Positions 14,759-21,934 of a DNA stretch of 36,881 nt are shown here, piece by piece. A program made the position numbers and the translations under genes. The notes under the pieces are model-generated. The model worked only from the letters and a program-made list of their open reading frames with translations, was not told the DNA's origin and searched no databases. The first letter of the stretch is position 1. Every line of letters starts with the position of its first letter. The stretch covers positions 1 to 36,881 of the forward strand of contig JAHFJJ010000014.1 of the NCBI GenBank assembly GCA_023245895.1. Reading direction: 5' to 3'. The DNA comes from Candidatus Doudnabacteria bacterium. Its GTDB lineage: Bacteria > Patescibacteriota > Doudnabacteria > UBA920.

Positions 14759-14971
14759 GGGAGGAAGAGGTCGCCAGCGCAAGCGGCGTTAGGAGTTCTC
14801 GATAGCCCTGGAATAACATCCACCATTAAAGAAAGAATTAAAAAAGAAGGGCTTGTTGTGCTAGGGAGCGGCTTTGAGGGAAGAGAGAAAACAGATACAG
14901 AGGTAGGCTTCGCTACACCTAACGCAATCCAAAAAGAACTACGCAAGCGCTCATCCCGGAGAAAGATGTAA
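14741..14971 (+). CDS. Small basic protein (76 residues), plus strand
   Basis: Not recognised. It is lysine/arginine-rich at both ends (KKNSQGRKR at the start, RKRSSRRK at the end) with a more neutral centre and no membrane segment; such a composition is common in nucleic-acid or ribosome-binding proteins. I chose the GTG at 14741 because AGGAGG lies eight bases upstream; an ATG further upstream would fall inside the leuS start. Its last 21 bases overlap the 3' end of tatD on the other strand. It is one of only two plus-strand genes in the window and shares a control region with leuS. Confidence 0.65.
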   Translation: MKKNSQGRKRSPAQAALGVLDSPGITSTIKERIKKEGLVVLGSGFEGREKTDTEVGFATPNAIQKELRKRSSRRKM

Positions 14972-15871
14972 TAACCTCTCCGCATTCCTTGTGGTTAAAG
15001 CCGCAAGTTCCTCTACCCCTATGTCTTTAAGCCCGGCTACATGTTCGGCCACAAACCGAACGTAGCTGGGCTCATTTCTTTTTCCGCGGTGCGGTACCGG
15101 GGTTAAGTAGGGGCAGTCTGTCTCTAACACTATTTTATCATCCGGCACAACCTTTAACACCGCTTCCTGGTTGCCGGTTTTGTCAAAGGTAATTATACCA
15201 TTGAAAGAAACGTAAGAGCCAAGCTCCACGAACATTTTAGCCACTTCCGGACTGCCGGTGTAGCTGTGCAGGACGAATCGCAAGGGACCCTCACCCTGCC
15301 CTCTCCCAGAGGGAGAGGGTTCTGCAGTCTTCCCTCCCCCCCTGGGGGAGGGATTGAGGGAGAGGGTTTCTCGTTTCAAAATTTCTAAAATATCCAAACA
15401 CGCATCATCCGTCCCCTTAGAAGAGCGGGAGTGGATAATCAAAGTTTTGTCCAATTCCCTAGCCAGTTTAATTTGCTGGACAAACGCCTCCGCTTGCATT
15501 TTTTTGACGGCTTGATGGTCGCCGTCCGTCGGCAAACGAAAATAGTCCAGCCCGCACTCCCCTATGCCAACGACTTTGTCGTGCATAGCCAATTTTTTAT
15601 ATTCTTCGTAGTCAAATTTTTCTTCGCGGGTCTTAAAATGCGTTTCTTCTTCATCTAATTCCTGTGAGTAAGTATGAACAGGGTGGATGCCAATTGCGGC
15701 ATAAACGCCTTTTTGGAATTTTGATGCCATTTGGACAGCCTGCCGGGAGGTATCTATTTGCGTGCCTACCAAAACCAAATTCACGCCCTCGTCCAAAGCG
15801 CGGTGTATAGTTGGCTCGGCATCTTCCTTATATGCCGCAAAATTCACATGTGCGTGGGTGTCGATTAACAT
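14951..15871 (-). CDS. tatD: TatD-family metal-dependent deoxyribonuclease
   Basis: A TIM-barrel hydrolase of the TatD family (3'-5' DNA exonuclease or DNA-repair and quality-control nuclease). Metal ligands and motifs are clear: DTHAHVNF (N-terminal His pair), GIGECGLDYF, IIHSRSS, VLHSYTGS and ETDCPYLTPVPHRGKRNEP. It has 306 residues against about 255-265 for the family. The excess is a repeat-derived block at residues about 169-195 (NPSPRGGGK, then PSPSGRGQGEG), placed in a loop between the IIHSR strand and the LHSYTGS strand. The 3' end overlaps the plus-strand gene at 14741-14971 by 21 bases. No Shine-Dalgarno is visible at the start. Confidence 0.93.
   Translation of the reverse strand: MLIDTHAHVNFAAYKEDAEPTIHRALDEGVNLVLVGTQIDTSRQAVQMASKFQKGVYAAIGIHPVHTYSQELDEEETHFKTREEKFDYEEYKKLAMHDKVVGIGECGLDYFRLPTDGDHQAVKKMQAEAFVQQIKLARELDKTLIIHSRSSKGTDDACLDILEILKRETLSLNPSPRGGGKTAEPSPSGRGQGEGPLRFVLHSYTGSPEVAKMFVELGSYVSFNGIITFDKTGNQEAVLKVVPDDKIVLETDCPYLTPVPHRGKRNEPSYVRFVAEHVAGLKDIGVEELAALTTRNAERLLHLSPG
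15288..15366. repeat. Composite family C repeat (two inverted units) in frame in tatD
   Basis: The left unit reads CCCTCACCCTG plus the hairpin CCCTCTCCC-AGA-GGGAGAGGG. The right unit is a diverged inverted copy, CCCTCCCCC/GGGGGAGGG followed by ATTGAGGGAGAGGG. Only about 12 bases separate them. The inverted arrangement resembles the DUF559 element with its gene removed. Confidence 0.85.
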
Positions 15872-15907
15872 CAGATTTAAGATTATCGATTAAAGAAACT
15901 AGTGCCG

Positions 15908-15998
15908 TGCCATTCCGAGAAGTGCAGCCGACGAGGAATCCCTTAAATTTGATAATTTATCGGCGTTAAGGGATCCCTCGGATGCACTCGGGATGACA
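15908..15998. repeat. Family A variant between metG and tatD
   Basis: TGCCATTCCGAGAAGTGCAG at the left pairs loosely with TGCACTCGGGATGACA at the right, and AATCCCTTAA pairs with TTAAGGGAT inside. It uses CGGGATGACA rather than CGCAATGACA, so it is intermediate between the other family A copies and the element at 30560. Confidence 0.8.
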
Positions 15999-16000
15999 CA

Positions 16001-17431
16001 CTAGGGAATTCTAGGAAACAGGGGTTCGCATTTGGTAATTTTTTCTGCTGTGATGATTTTTAAAATCTTTTCCGAGGTTTCCGGCAAGAACGGCTTTAAC
16101 TGTTCCGCTGTAAAAGCAATAGCAGATGCCAGCTGTCCGGCAAGTTCTGTAAATTTAACAATGTCTGTCTTGCCCAATTCCCATAATTTATTTTCATCCA
16201 CAGTTTTATTGCTCCAAGCAACCCATTGCCAGGCAATAGCCAAAGCTTCGTGGAAGCGGAAATTTTCTACGGCTTCGCCCATGCCTTCGTCGTTCGGGAA
16301 AATACTTGTGTCAATTTTAACTTTGCCGTCCAAAAACTTTTCAATTAAAGTCGTTAAGCGGCTGACCAAATTACCAAGTCCGTTAGCAAGTTCGCCCTCG
16401 TAGCGGGCCCTTAATTTTTCCTCGCTGACGTCGCCGTCTTCGCCAAAGGCAACCTCGCGCAACAAAAAATACCTTACTGCGTCCGAGCCGTATTTTTGCG
16501 CCCACTCAACCGGGTCAATAACGTTGCCAATTGTTTTGCTGATTTTTTGCCCGTCTACGGTAAAAAAACCATGGGCAAAAACTTTTCTTGGAATAGCTTC
16601 GCCTATGGCCATTAAAAGCGCGGGCCAAATTATGCAATGGAACTTAATAATATCTTTGCCAACCAAATGCACGTCTGCCGGCCAATACTTTTTAAAATTG
16701 GCATCATCTTTCCCATAGCCAATTGCCGAACAATAGTTAAACAGCTCATCCAGCCACACATAGATAGTTTGATTTTCATCCCACGGCAAAGGCAGGGCAA
16801 ACTTGGCGTTTTGGCGGGATATGGTAATATCTTCAAGCCCCTGTGAAATAAAAGCCAAGACTTCATTTTTTCTTTCTTTTGGTAAAATTTCCAATTCGCC
16901 GTTTTGGATTTTTTCCGCTAGGATTTGCGCGTAGTCGGAAAGCTTAAAAAACCAATTCTTCTCTTTAACCGTTTCCGGTTTGGTTTTATGGTCCGGGCAA
17001 AGTCCGTTAACCAATTCACTTTCTTTTATGAAGGCCTCGTGGCCAACGCAATACAAACCTTCATAGTCGCCTTCGTAAATTTTCCCCGAAGCCTTTAGCT
17101 TTTCAAAAAACTTTTTTACCGCTTCCGTATGGCGCTCCTCGGTTGTGCGGATAAAATCATTATTTGATACTTGCAAAACATCCCAAGCCAATGAAAATTT
17201 AGCGGACATTTCATCGGCAAAAGCCTGTGGGTCTTTACCCGCCTTCTCCGCGCTTTGAAAAATTTTGGAGCCATGCTCCGCGGTGCCGGTCAAAAACCAG
17301 GCATCAACTCCCCGGCCGCGGTAAAAACGCGCCAGGACATCTGCCGCTATGGTTGGGTAGGCCGAACCTATGTGAGGCTTGTCGTTCACATAGTAAATCG
17401 GCGTTGTTATGTAAAATTTATCTTTTTTCAT
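16001..17431 (-). CDS. metG: Methionyl-tRNA synthetase
   Basis: A 476-residue class I synthetase of the short form without a C-terminal EMAP/Trbp111 tRNA-binding domain. HIGS (20-23) is the HIGH motif, KISKT (296-300) the KMSKS loop, and GTAEHGSKI, YVWLDEL and HLVGKDIIKFH are family-specific. The zinc knuckle is reduced: only two Cys (CVGHEAF and GLCPDH) remain in the connective region. The frame is open for 24 more codons upstream, but that part overlaps the promoter and a hairpin, and conserved sequence begins at MKKDKFYITTPIYY, so I place the start at 17431. No Shine-Dalgarno is seen. Confidence 0.95.
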   Translation of the reverse strand: MKKDKFYITTPIYYVNDKPHIGSAYPTIAADVLARFYRGRGVDAWFLTGTAEHGSKIFQSAEKAGKDPQAFADEMSAKFSLAWDVLQVSNNDFIRTTEERHTEAVKKFFEKLKASGKIYEGDYEGLYCVGHEAFIKESELVNGLCPDHKTKPETVKEKNWFFKLSDYAQILAEKIQNGELEILPKERKNEVLAFISQGLEDITISRQNAKFALPLPWDENQTIYVWLDELFNYCSAIGYGKDDANFKKYWPADVHLVGKDIIKFHCIIWPALLMAIGEAIPRKVFAHGFFTVDGQKISKTIGNVIDPVEWAQKYGSDAVRYFLLREVAFGEDGDVSEEKLRARYEGELANGLGNLVSRLTTLIEKFLDGKVKIDTSIFPNDEGMGEAVENFRFHEALAIAWQWVAWSNKTVDENKLWELGKTDIVKFTELAGQLASAIAFTAEQLKPFLPETSEKILKIITAEKITKCEPLFPRIP

Positions 17432-17440
17432 AAATAAAAA

Positions 17441-17488
17441 AGGCCGTTTAGGCCTCTTTATTATAGCTTTTTTTGCCCTTAAACTCAA
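17441..17488 (-). promoter_or_regulatory. metG promoter and leader hairpin
   Basis: On the minus strand TTGAGT (17483-17488), a 17-base spacer and TATAAT (17460-17465) form a good promoter just after the AI-2E gene stop at 17500. Immediately downstream AGGCC/GGCCT form a short hairpin followed by TTTTTTATTT (about 17436-17456). It could terminate the upstream transcript or act as a minimal leader structure; the first base of metG comes four bases later. Confidence 0.55.
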
Positions 17489-17499
17489 CCTCCACAAAA

Positions 17500-18498
17500 T
17501 CAAATTATTTTACCGGGCCAAAATTCCTCGGCCACCACATTAAAAGCGCCGACCAAGGGCACGGCAACAACAATGCCCACGACTCCGTCCAGTTTAAAGC
17601 CTATTAAAATGGCCAAAAGAATTACCAGGGGGGATACCCCTATGGTTTTTTCCATAATTTTAGGAATAAGCACGTAGCCTTCCAGTTCATGGAGAATAAA
17701 GTATAAAACCGCCACTATAAAAGCCAGTCCCCAGCCACCCTGGAGCAGGGCGAAAAATATGGCCGGGATTGCTGAAAGAATCGGCCCCATGAAAGGGATG
17801 ACTTCTAAAACTCCGGCAATAACCGCCAGCACCAAAGCATACTGGACATGCAAAACTGAAAGGCCTATCCAGGTAATTAAAAACATTACTACACTGGCTA
17901 TAACCTGCCCCAAAATCCACAAGCCAATTTTTTTCTGGACTTTTTCCAAAAGGCCAAATGTAAAATTATGCTGCAACGGGGGGACGAATGAAGACACAAA
18001 ACGCTTCATGCCGTCCTGCTCGGCCAGTAAATAAAAGGAAATTACCAGCACGGAAATTATGCCTATCACGCTGTCTAAAAGGCCAAAAGTGCTGCTGACG
18101 ACATTTCCTCCGGCGCCTGTAAAGTTGGCTAACACCTGGCCTAATAAATCCTGCGGATTACCGAAATAGTCCCCGAACCGGTTGTTAAAAACCTGGACAT
18201 AGCCGGGCAAATTGGCCAATAAAACTTTAAACTGCTGGACTAAAAACGGGATAATGGAATAAAAAAGCAGGCCGAACAAGCCTAAGACAGAAATATAAAC
18301 AGCTACCACGCTTACGCCCCTGGGCACGCGGTGCTGTTTTAAATAATCTACCAAAGGGTCCAAAGCCGAAGCCAAAATCACAGCCAAAAGCAAGACCACA
18401 ATTACGTCGCGCACCAGCCATAAAACCGCCAGCAGGAGTACGGCAAAAATAACCTTTAAGATTATACGGGTTGAAATGTCTAAGTCTTTATATTGCAT
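17500..18498 (-). CDS. AI-2E/PerM-family membrane permease
   Basis: A 332-residue polytopic protein of the AI-2E transporter (PF01594, PerM/YdiK) family. Members have been linked to quorum-signal export, Na+/H+ antiport or small-molecule efflux, so the substrate here is open. Typical features are the paired N-terminal helices (LLLAVLWLVRDVIVVLLLAVI), a VDYLKQHRVPRGVSV loop, a soluble central helix region (about 90-130), and the conserved C-terminal run LEVIPFMGPILSAIPA, then HELEGYVLIPKIM and VSPLVILLAILIG. The start codon is six bases after a TGG-TAAAAT extended -10, so the message is probably leaderless. Confidence 0.9.
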   Translation of the reverse strand: MQYKDLDISTRIILKVIFAVLLLAVLWLVRDVIVVLLLAVILASALDPLVDYLKQHRVPRGVSVVAVYISVLGLFGLLFYSIIPFLVQQFKVLLANLPGYVQVFNNRFGDYFGNPQDLLGQVLANFTGAGGNVVSSTFGLLDSVIGIISVLVISFYLLAEQDGMKRFVSSFVPPLQHNFTFGLLEKVQKKIGLWILGQVIASVVMFLITWIGLSVLHVQYALVLAVIAGVLEVIPFMGPILSAIPAIFFALLQGGWGLAFIVAVLYFILHELEGYVLIPKIMEKTIGVSPLVILLAILIGFKLDGVVGIVVAVPLVGAFNVVAEEFWPGKII

Positions 18499-18504
18499 AA
18501 ACTA

Positions 18505-18513
18505 ATTTTACCA
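18505..18513 (-). promoter_or_regulatory. Extended -10 promoter of the AI-2E permease gene
   Basis: On the minus strand TGG-TAAAAT is followed by TAGTTT and ATG. The spacing is the same as for maf and glyS and predicts transcription from the A of the start codon. Confidence 0.5.
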
Positions 18514-18520
18514 CTAAAAA

Positions 18521-18553
18521 TAAAAAAAATCCATCCGCCTTAGGCGGACGGAT
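18521..18553 (-). terminator. Terminator of the 80-residue gene
   Basis: The palindrome ATCCATCCGCC-TTA-GGCGGACGGAT (18529-18553, one mismatch) is followed on the minus strand by eight T and more T-rich sequence. The stop codon of the 80-residue gene is in its loop. The core TCCGCCTTAGGCGGA is the same small palindrome as in the repeat at 11641. Confidence 0.85.
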
Positions 18554-18782
18554 TTTGGGTAACTGTTTCATCTAAAGTTTTTTTGGCCTCTGCCATTTGG
18601 GCGTCTATTTTTTTCAAACCTTCCATGCAGTAAGCTTTGATTTGTTCACGCAGAAAATCGGTAAGGCCTTCCGTTTCCAAGTCGCGGATAAGGATCCTTT
18701 TTATTGTTTCGTCCAGTTCCGATTGTTTTATAAGATGGATAATGTTTTGAATTTTTGCGTCCACCCCGTTAGAAGCTGTCAT
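18540..18782 (-). CDS. Small helical protein (80 residues)
   Basis: Unrecognised as a named family. It is amphipathic and helical throughout (KIQNIIHLIKQSELDETIKRILIRDLE, shown in two halves: residues about 10-20 and 21-36), with a single Cys near residue 52 and an acidic/basic tail. There is no signal or membrane segment, so it is cytoplasmic. An AATAAT box lies six bases before the ATG and no Shine-Dalgarno is seen. A 14-base sequence inside its first codons (18763-18776) is exactly complementary to 18847-18860 in the upstream region. The terminator directly follows the stop, supporting a real transcribed gene. Confidence 0.6.
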   Translation of the reverse strand: MTASNGVDAKIQNIIHLIKQSELDETIKRILIRDLETEGLTDFLREQIKAYCMEGLKKIDAQMAEAKKTLDETVTQNPSA

Positions 18783-18869
18783 GTTTTTATTATTAAAATA
18801 TACATTTAATTAAATTTTTATAAACCTCCCGCGGAAGCTGCTATCGGCTTCTAACGGGGTCCATAAAAA

Positions 18870-19001
18870 TTACTTTTCTCCGGAAAGTTCTTGCATTAAT
18901 GCTTTAAGGGTCTGTTGCTCCCTTTGGGGGTTCTTAATTTCTGTTTTATATCCCGCCCCCAGGCTTTGTAATTCAGACACTTCTGATCCAAATTCACTCA
19001 T
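18870..19001 (-). CDS. Very small ORF (43 residues) downstream of nfo
   Basis: A short open frame starting MSEFGSEVSELQSLG and ending LMQELSGEK. GGAAGG lies seven bases upstream of the ATG, and the frame begins 17 bases after the nfo stop, so it could be translated from the nfo message. An in-frame ATG at 19016 would add five residues. The product is hydrophilic with heptad-like Leu spacing. There is no homology I can name, and codon evidence over 43 residues is thin. Confidence 0.4.
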   Translation of the reverse strand: MSEFGSEVSELQSLGAGYKTEIKNPQREQQTLKALMQELSGEK

Positions 19002-19018
19002 ATGTTTGCCTTCCATTT

Positions 19019-19930
19019 TTATTTCTTAAGGTTATCCCTCAAGCTTTTTAAAATCTTAATGTCTGATTCCACTTTATCATGCTCAGTTTCTAAAATCAAG
19101 GGCATAGGGTTGGATATTGGAAATTGGATATTAGATATTAGATACTCCAACAGCGCCTTAAACCCGCCTTTGCCGATTTTGCCGTCGCCAATGTGGTCGT
19201 GGCGGTCTTTGCAGCCGCCTAATTCTGTCTTTGAATCGTTAATATGCGACATTTTAAGCCATTTAAGACCTATGACTTTATCGAATTTTTTGAAAGTTGA
19301 TGAGACTGCCTCGACATCCCGTAAATCATATCCTGAAGAAAAAGCATGCTGGGTGTCAAAACAAATGCCGCCAAAGGTTTTAAACTTCTCTAAAGGCTCC
19401 ATTAGGTTAGCCAAGTCCTCAAAAGAGTCGCCGATGACGCTACCGGCGCCGGCCGCAATTTCAAGGAGAAATTGAGTTTTGCCTTCGTACTTTTCCAAAA
19501 CCTCTTTTAGTCCTTTCCGAGCCTGCTCAAATCCTTTTTCATCGCCCAAATCCTTCGTACTGCCCAAATGGGTCATTACATATTTTGCGCCGATTGAATT
19601 GGCGCGCTTTAGTTCTTCGCTAACCACGCTAATGGAACCGTGGTAAATATTTTTCTTGGCCGAACCAAAATTTACAAAATACGGGCAGTGGACAACAAAA
19701 TCCATGCCCCCTCTCCCCCTGGGAGAGGGACGGGGTGAGGGTTCTGGAGGATAATATTTCTCCATCTCCGATTTAAACCTTTCAACCGCATCGTTATCAA
19801 TTTTCGGCGCCGGGCCGCCCATAGGCGGCCGGGTAAAAATTTGGAAAGTTTCGCATTTTAAATCCGCGGCGTTTTTAGGCGCGTTCCATACTCCCCCGGC
19901 GGCGCTGACATGACATCCTATTTTAAACAT
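19019..19930 (-). CDS. nfo: Endonuclease IV (AP endonuclease)
   Basis: A 303-residue TIM-barrel AP endonuclease that cuts 5' to abasic sites in base-excision repair using three zinc ions. Visible motifs are IGCHVSAAGGVWNAP at the start, VVHCPYFVNFGS, THLGSTKDLG, LLEIAAGAGSVIG, ICFDTQHAFSSGYDL, MSHINDSKTELGGCKDRHDHIGDGKIG (metal His and Asp residues) and LILETEH at the end. It is slightly longer than usual because of two repeat-derived inserts: residues about 64-74 (PSPRPSPRGRGG, family C) and about 262-275 (LISNIQFPISNP, AT-rich repeat). Its start overlaps the 3' end of the VOC gene by eight bases, implying translational coupling. Confidence 0.95.
   Translation of the reverse strand: MFKIGCHVSAAGGVWNAPKNAADLKCETFQIFTRPPMGGPAPKIDNDAVERFKSEMEKYYPPEPSPRPSPRGRGGMDFVVHCPYFVNFGSAKKNIYHGSISVVSEELKRANSIGAKYVMTHLGSTKDLGDEKGFEQARKGLKEVLEKYEGKTQFLLEIAAGAGSVIGDSFEDLANLMEPLEKFKTFGGICFDTQHAFSSGYDLRDVEAVSSTFKKFDKVIGLKWLKMSHINDSKTELGGCKDRHDHIGDGKIGKGGFKALLEYLISNIQFPISNPMPLILETEHDKVESDIKILKSLRDNLKK
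19110..19144. repeat. AT-rich low-complexity repeat in frame in nfo
   Basis: TTGGATATTGGAAATTGGAT and TTAGATATTAGATA form a degenerate tandem of TTRGATATT units. It encodes ISNIQFPISN in Nfo. Similar low-complexity inserts occur in tsaC (11299-11336) and the M24 peptidase gene (22767-22801). Confidence 0.6.
19709..19741. repeat. Family C unit in frame in nfo
   Basis: CCCTCTCCC-CCT-GGGAGAGGG followed by ACGGGGTGAGGG. It encodes the PSPRPSPRGRGG stretch in Nfo between the first and second barrel segments. Confidence 0.85.
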
Positions 19931-20342
19931 TCCTCACCCCCAAATCCTGGTAAATCCTTAAAAGATATCCGTCCGGGTCCATAACCCCGAACTGTTTGTT
20001 GCCGTTTTCAGTATTGCCATGCTTATACCATTTTTCTTCCATTGGGATGAATATTTCAAAGCCCTTGTCCTGTAAAGTTTCCAATACCGCGTCCGCGCTG
20101 TCAACTTCCATACGCAAATTCATGCCTCGGCCCAAAGGATATTCCAAATCTTTGGTAACCCAATTATGCCACTTGCCCGCTATTTGCTCCAGCATTATTT
20201 CCGAACTGCCCTTTTTTAAATGCACATAATCGTCTTCTGCTTTGCCTAAAAAAATTTTAAAGCCAAGCATGTCAATATAAAAAGCCTGGCTTTTTTTAAT
20301 GTCAGATACGAGGAGCTCAGGAATAAGGCTTACGGGTTTCAT
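19923..20342 (-). CDS. VOC-superfamily (glyoxalase/bleomycin-resistance fold) protein
   Basis: A 139-residue protein with two beta-alpha-beta-beta-beta modules typical of the vicinal oxygen chelate fold. The first half shows SLIPELLVSDIKKSQAFY and DMLGFKI, and the second shows VLETLQDKGFEIF, FGVMDPDGYLLRIYQDLG. That last segment carries the usual metal-ligand Asp/Glu region (MDPDGYLL). The substrate cannot be assigned; members include glyoxalases, dioxygenases and antibiotic-binding proteins. It sits three bases after the M16 peptidase stop and overlaps nfo by eight bases, so it belongs to an M16-VOC-nfo transcription unit. A TATAAT lies directly before the ATG but is probably fortuitous. Confidence 0.85.
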   Translation of the reverse strand: MKPVSLIPELLVSDIKKSQAFYIDMLGFKIFLGKAEDDYVHLKKGSSEIMLEQIAGKWHNWVTKDLEYPLGRGMNLRMEVDSADAVLETLQDKGFEIFIPMEEKWYKHGNTENGNKQFGVMDPDGYLLRIYQDLGVRNV

Positions 20343-20345
20343 AAA

Positions 20346-21677
20346 TTATACGCTTAAAATATTTTTAAACATTTTATCGCTTTTATAAGGGCCAATTATT
20401 GCCAAGGTCATTTTTTTACTTTGGAATAAATCTCGCGCGACTTTTTGGATGTCGGCCGCTGTGACGGCATCAATTTTTTTAAAGGCTTGTGTTGGCGTGG
20501 TAATTTTAGGCTTAAACGCCGCTGCTTCCAAAAACCAATCCAAACGGACCTGGTTGTCTTCCAATGCCAGAGTGGACTTTCCTTTTATGTAATCTTTGGC
20601 TTTTTGCAGTTCTTTTTCGCCCACTAACTCAGTTTTAATTTTGTTAAGCTCACTGCCAATAACTTTAATTGCTTCCTGTATTTTCCCAACTTGCACGCCG
20701 CTGCCAATGTTAAACACGCCCGTGTCCTGGTAGCTAGAGCCTCCCGCGCGCACGTAATAGGCCAGCCCCCTTTTTTCCCTGACTTCGATGAAGAGGCGGG
20801 ATGACATTCCTCCGCCCAAAATTGCGGACAAAACCGACTGCGCCGCGTTGCGTTTATCGCCGTAAGCAAAACCTTTAAAGCCGATGGATAAGTGCGCTTG
20901 TTCTGTTTGTTTAAACTGTAGTTTCAAACGTGGCGATGATTGCTTGTCTTTTGCTTTTTCCCAGAGTCCTGTCATCGCGAGTGCAGCCGAAGCGATCTTT
21001 TTCTGTAAATAGATTGCTTCGTCGGATGCACTCCTCGCAATGACACCTCTGAATTGCCAGTGCTTGGCAATCAACTTATTTAAAATCGCCTGGCTATATT
21101 TTCCGGAAACGCCCAAAATCATGTTTGGGGTTTGGTAGTGGCAGTTAATATAATCCCGGAACATTGCGGTCGTAAATTTGGTCACGGTTTCTTTGGTGCC
21201 GGCAATATCCCTGCCCAAAACATCCTTTGGCCACATTATTTGTTCCAAAATATTATCTATTTCGTACATAGGCGTGTCCTTATACATATTTATTTCTTCG
21301 ACAATTACGCCCTTCTCGCGCTCTAGTTCGCCTGCGTCCAAAAGCGGGTTTTGGATCATATCTGTCAGCACTTCAAAAATTAAAGGCAAATGGTTGCTGG
21401 CCGCCTTAATATAAAATTGGGTATGTTCTTTGCCGGTGTTGGCGTTCATTTCCCCGCCGATTGAATCGATGAGCGATGAAATGGCAAGCGCGGACGGGTA
21501 CTTTTTTGTGCCCTTAAATAAAAAGTGCTCCAAAAAGTGGGAGATGCCGTTTTCTTTCGCGGTTTCCGAACGCGATCCGGTTTTAACAAAAAAATCCACC
21601 ACCACGCTGTTAGCGTCGTGGCTGGGGACTTCTATTACGGTTAAGCCGTTTGATAAAACTTTTTTGGTGTATTTCAT
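20346..21677 (-). CDS. M16-family zinc metallopeptidase
   Basis: A 443-residue M16 (pitrilysin/processing-peptidase) protein with the inverted zinc motif HFLEH (47-51) and the third ligand Glu127 in REKGVIVEEI, 77 residues later as expected. The C-terminal half has the family's second domain, including GGGMSSRLFIEVREKRGLAYYV. It probably degrades peptides in the cytoplasm; no signal peptide is present. Residues about 211-236 (GVIARSASDEAIYL and onward) are encoded by a family A palindromic repeat in frame in the linker between the two domains. The start overlaps the stop of the 84-residue gene (TAATG), implying translational coupling. Confidence 0.92.
   Translation of the reverse strand: MKYTKKVLSNGLTVIEVPSHDANSVVVDFFVKTGSRSETAKENGISHFLEHFLFKGTKKYPSALAISSLIDSIGGEMNANTGKEHTQFYIKAASNHLPLIFEVLTDMIQNPLLDAGELEREKGVIVEEINMYKDTPMYEIDNILEQIMWPKDVLGRDIAGTKETVTKFTTAMFRDYINCHYQTPNMILGVSGKYSQAILNKLIAKHWQFRGVIARSASDEAIYLQKKIASAALAMTGLWEKAKDKQSSPRLKLQFKQTEQAHLSIGFKGFAYGDKRNAAQSVLSAILGGGMSSRLFIEVREKRGLAYYVRAGGSSYQDTGVFNIGSGVQVGKIQEAIKVIGSELNKIKTELVGEKELQKAKDYIKGKSTLALEDNQVRLDWFLEAAAFKPKITTPTQAFKKIDAVTAADIQKVARDLFQSKKMTLAIIGPYKSDKMFKNILSV
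20970..21045. repeat. Family A palindromic repeat in frame in the M16 peptidase gene
   Basis: TGTCATCGCGAGTGCAGCCG at the left and CTCCTCGCAATGACA at the right, with GAAGCGATCT and AGATTGCTTC as inner arms. The copy has no stop in the reading frame used and adds about 25 residues to the linker. Confidence 0.9.
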
Positions 21678-21931
21678 TATTCTCCTTTGCTCTTATACAT
21701 TTCATATAATGCTTCCAGCTCAGCAGTAGCTTTCTCTACATCTTTAGGATTAAGGTCAACTTGAGCTATCGCGTCATCAAAAATTTCCTTTAAACCCGTA
21801 ATTCTATCAACAACTTCTTTGTACTCCATACCGCTAATCTTTGCAATCTTTTCAGCCAAATCCGCCATACCAGCTAAAGGCCTCATTCTTCTAGCAAATC
21901 TTTCATCCTCCGGGGTTGTAGGTCCAAACAT
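21677..21931 (-). CDS. Small acidic helical protein (84 residues)
   Basis: Unrecognised. It is acidic and helical (DLAEKIAKISG, EYKEVVDRITGLKEIFDDAI, EKATAELEALYEMYKSK) with no Cys and no membrane segment. It lies between the M24 and M16 peptidase genes, three bases after the former, and its stop codon overlaps the M16 start as TAATG, with a GGAG just before serving as the M16 ribosome site. It is therefore part of the M24-M16-VOC-nfo unit and may be a partner or regulator of the peptidases, which is inference from position only. Confidence 0.65.
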   Translation of the reverse strand: MFGPTTPEDERFARRMRPLAGMADLAEKIAKISGMEYKEVVDRITGLKEIFDDAIAQVDLNPKDVEKATAELEALYEMYKSKGE

Positions 21932-21934
21932 AGA

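Noticed and set aside
17432-17503. N-terminal extension of MetRS by 24 codons
   Set aside because: The extra codons cover the predicted promoter and a hairpin, and family conservation begins at MKKDKFYITTP.
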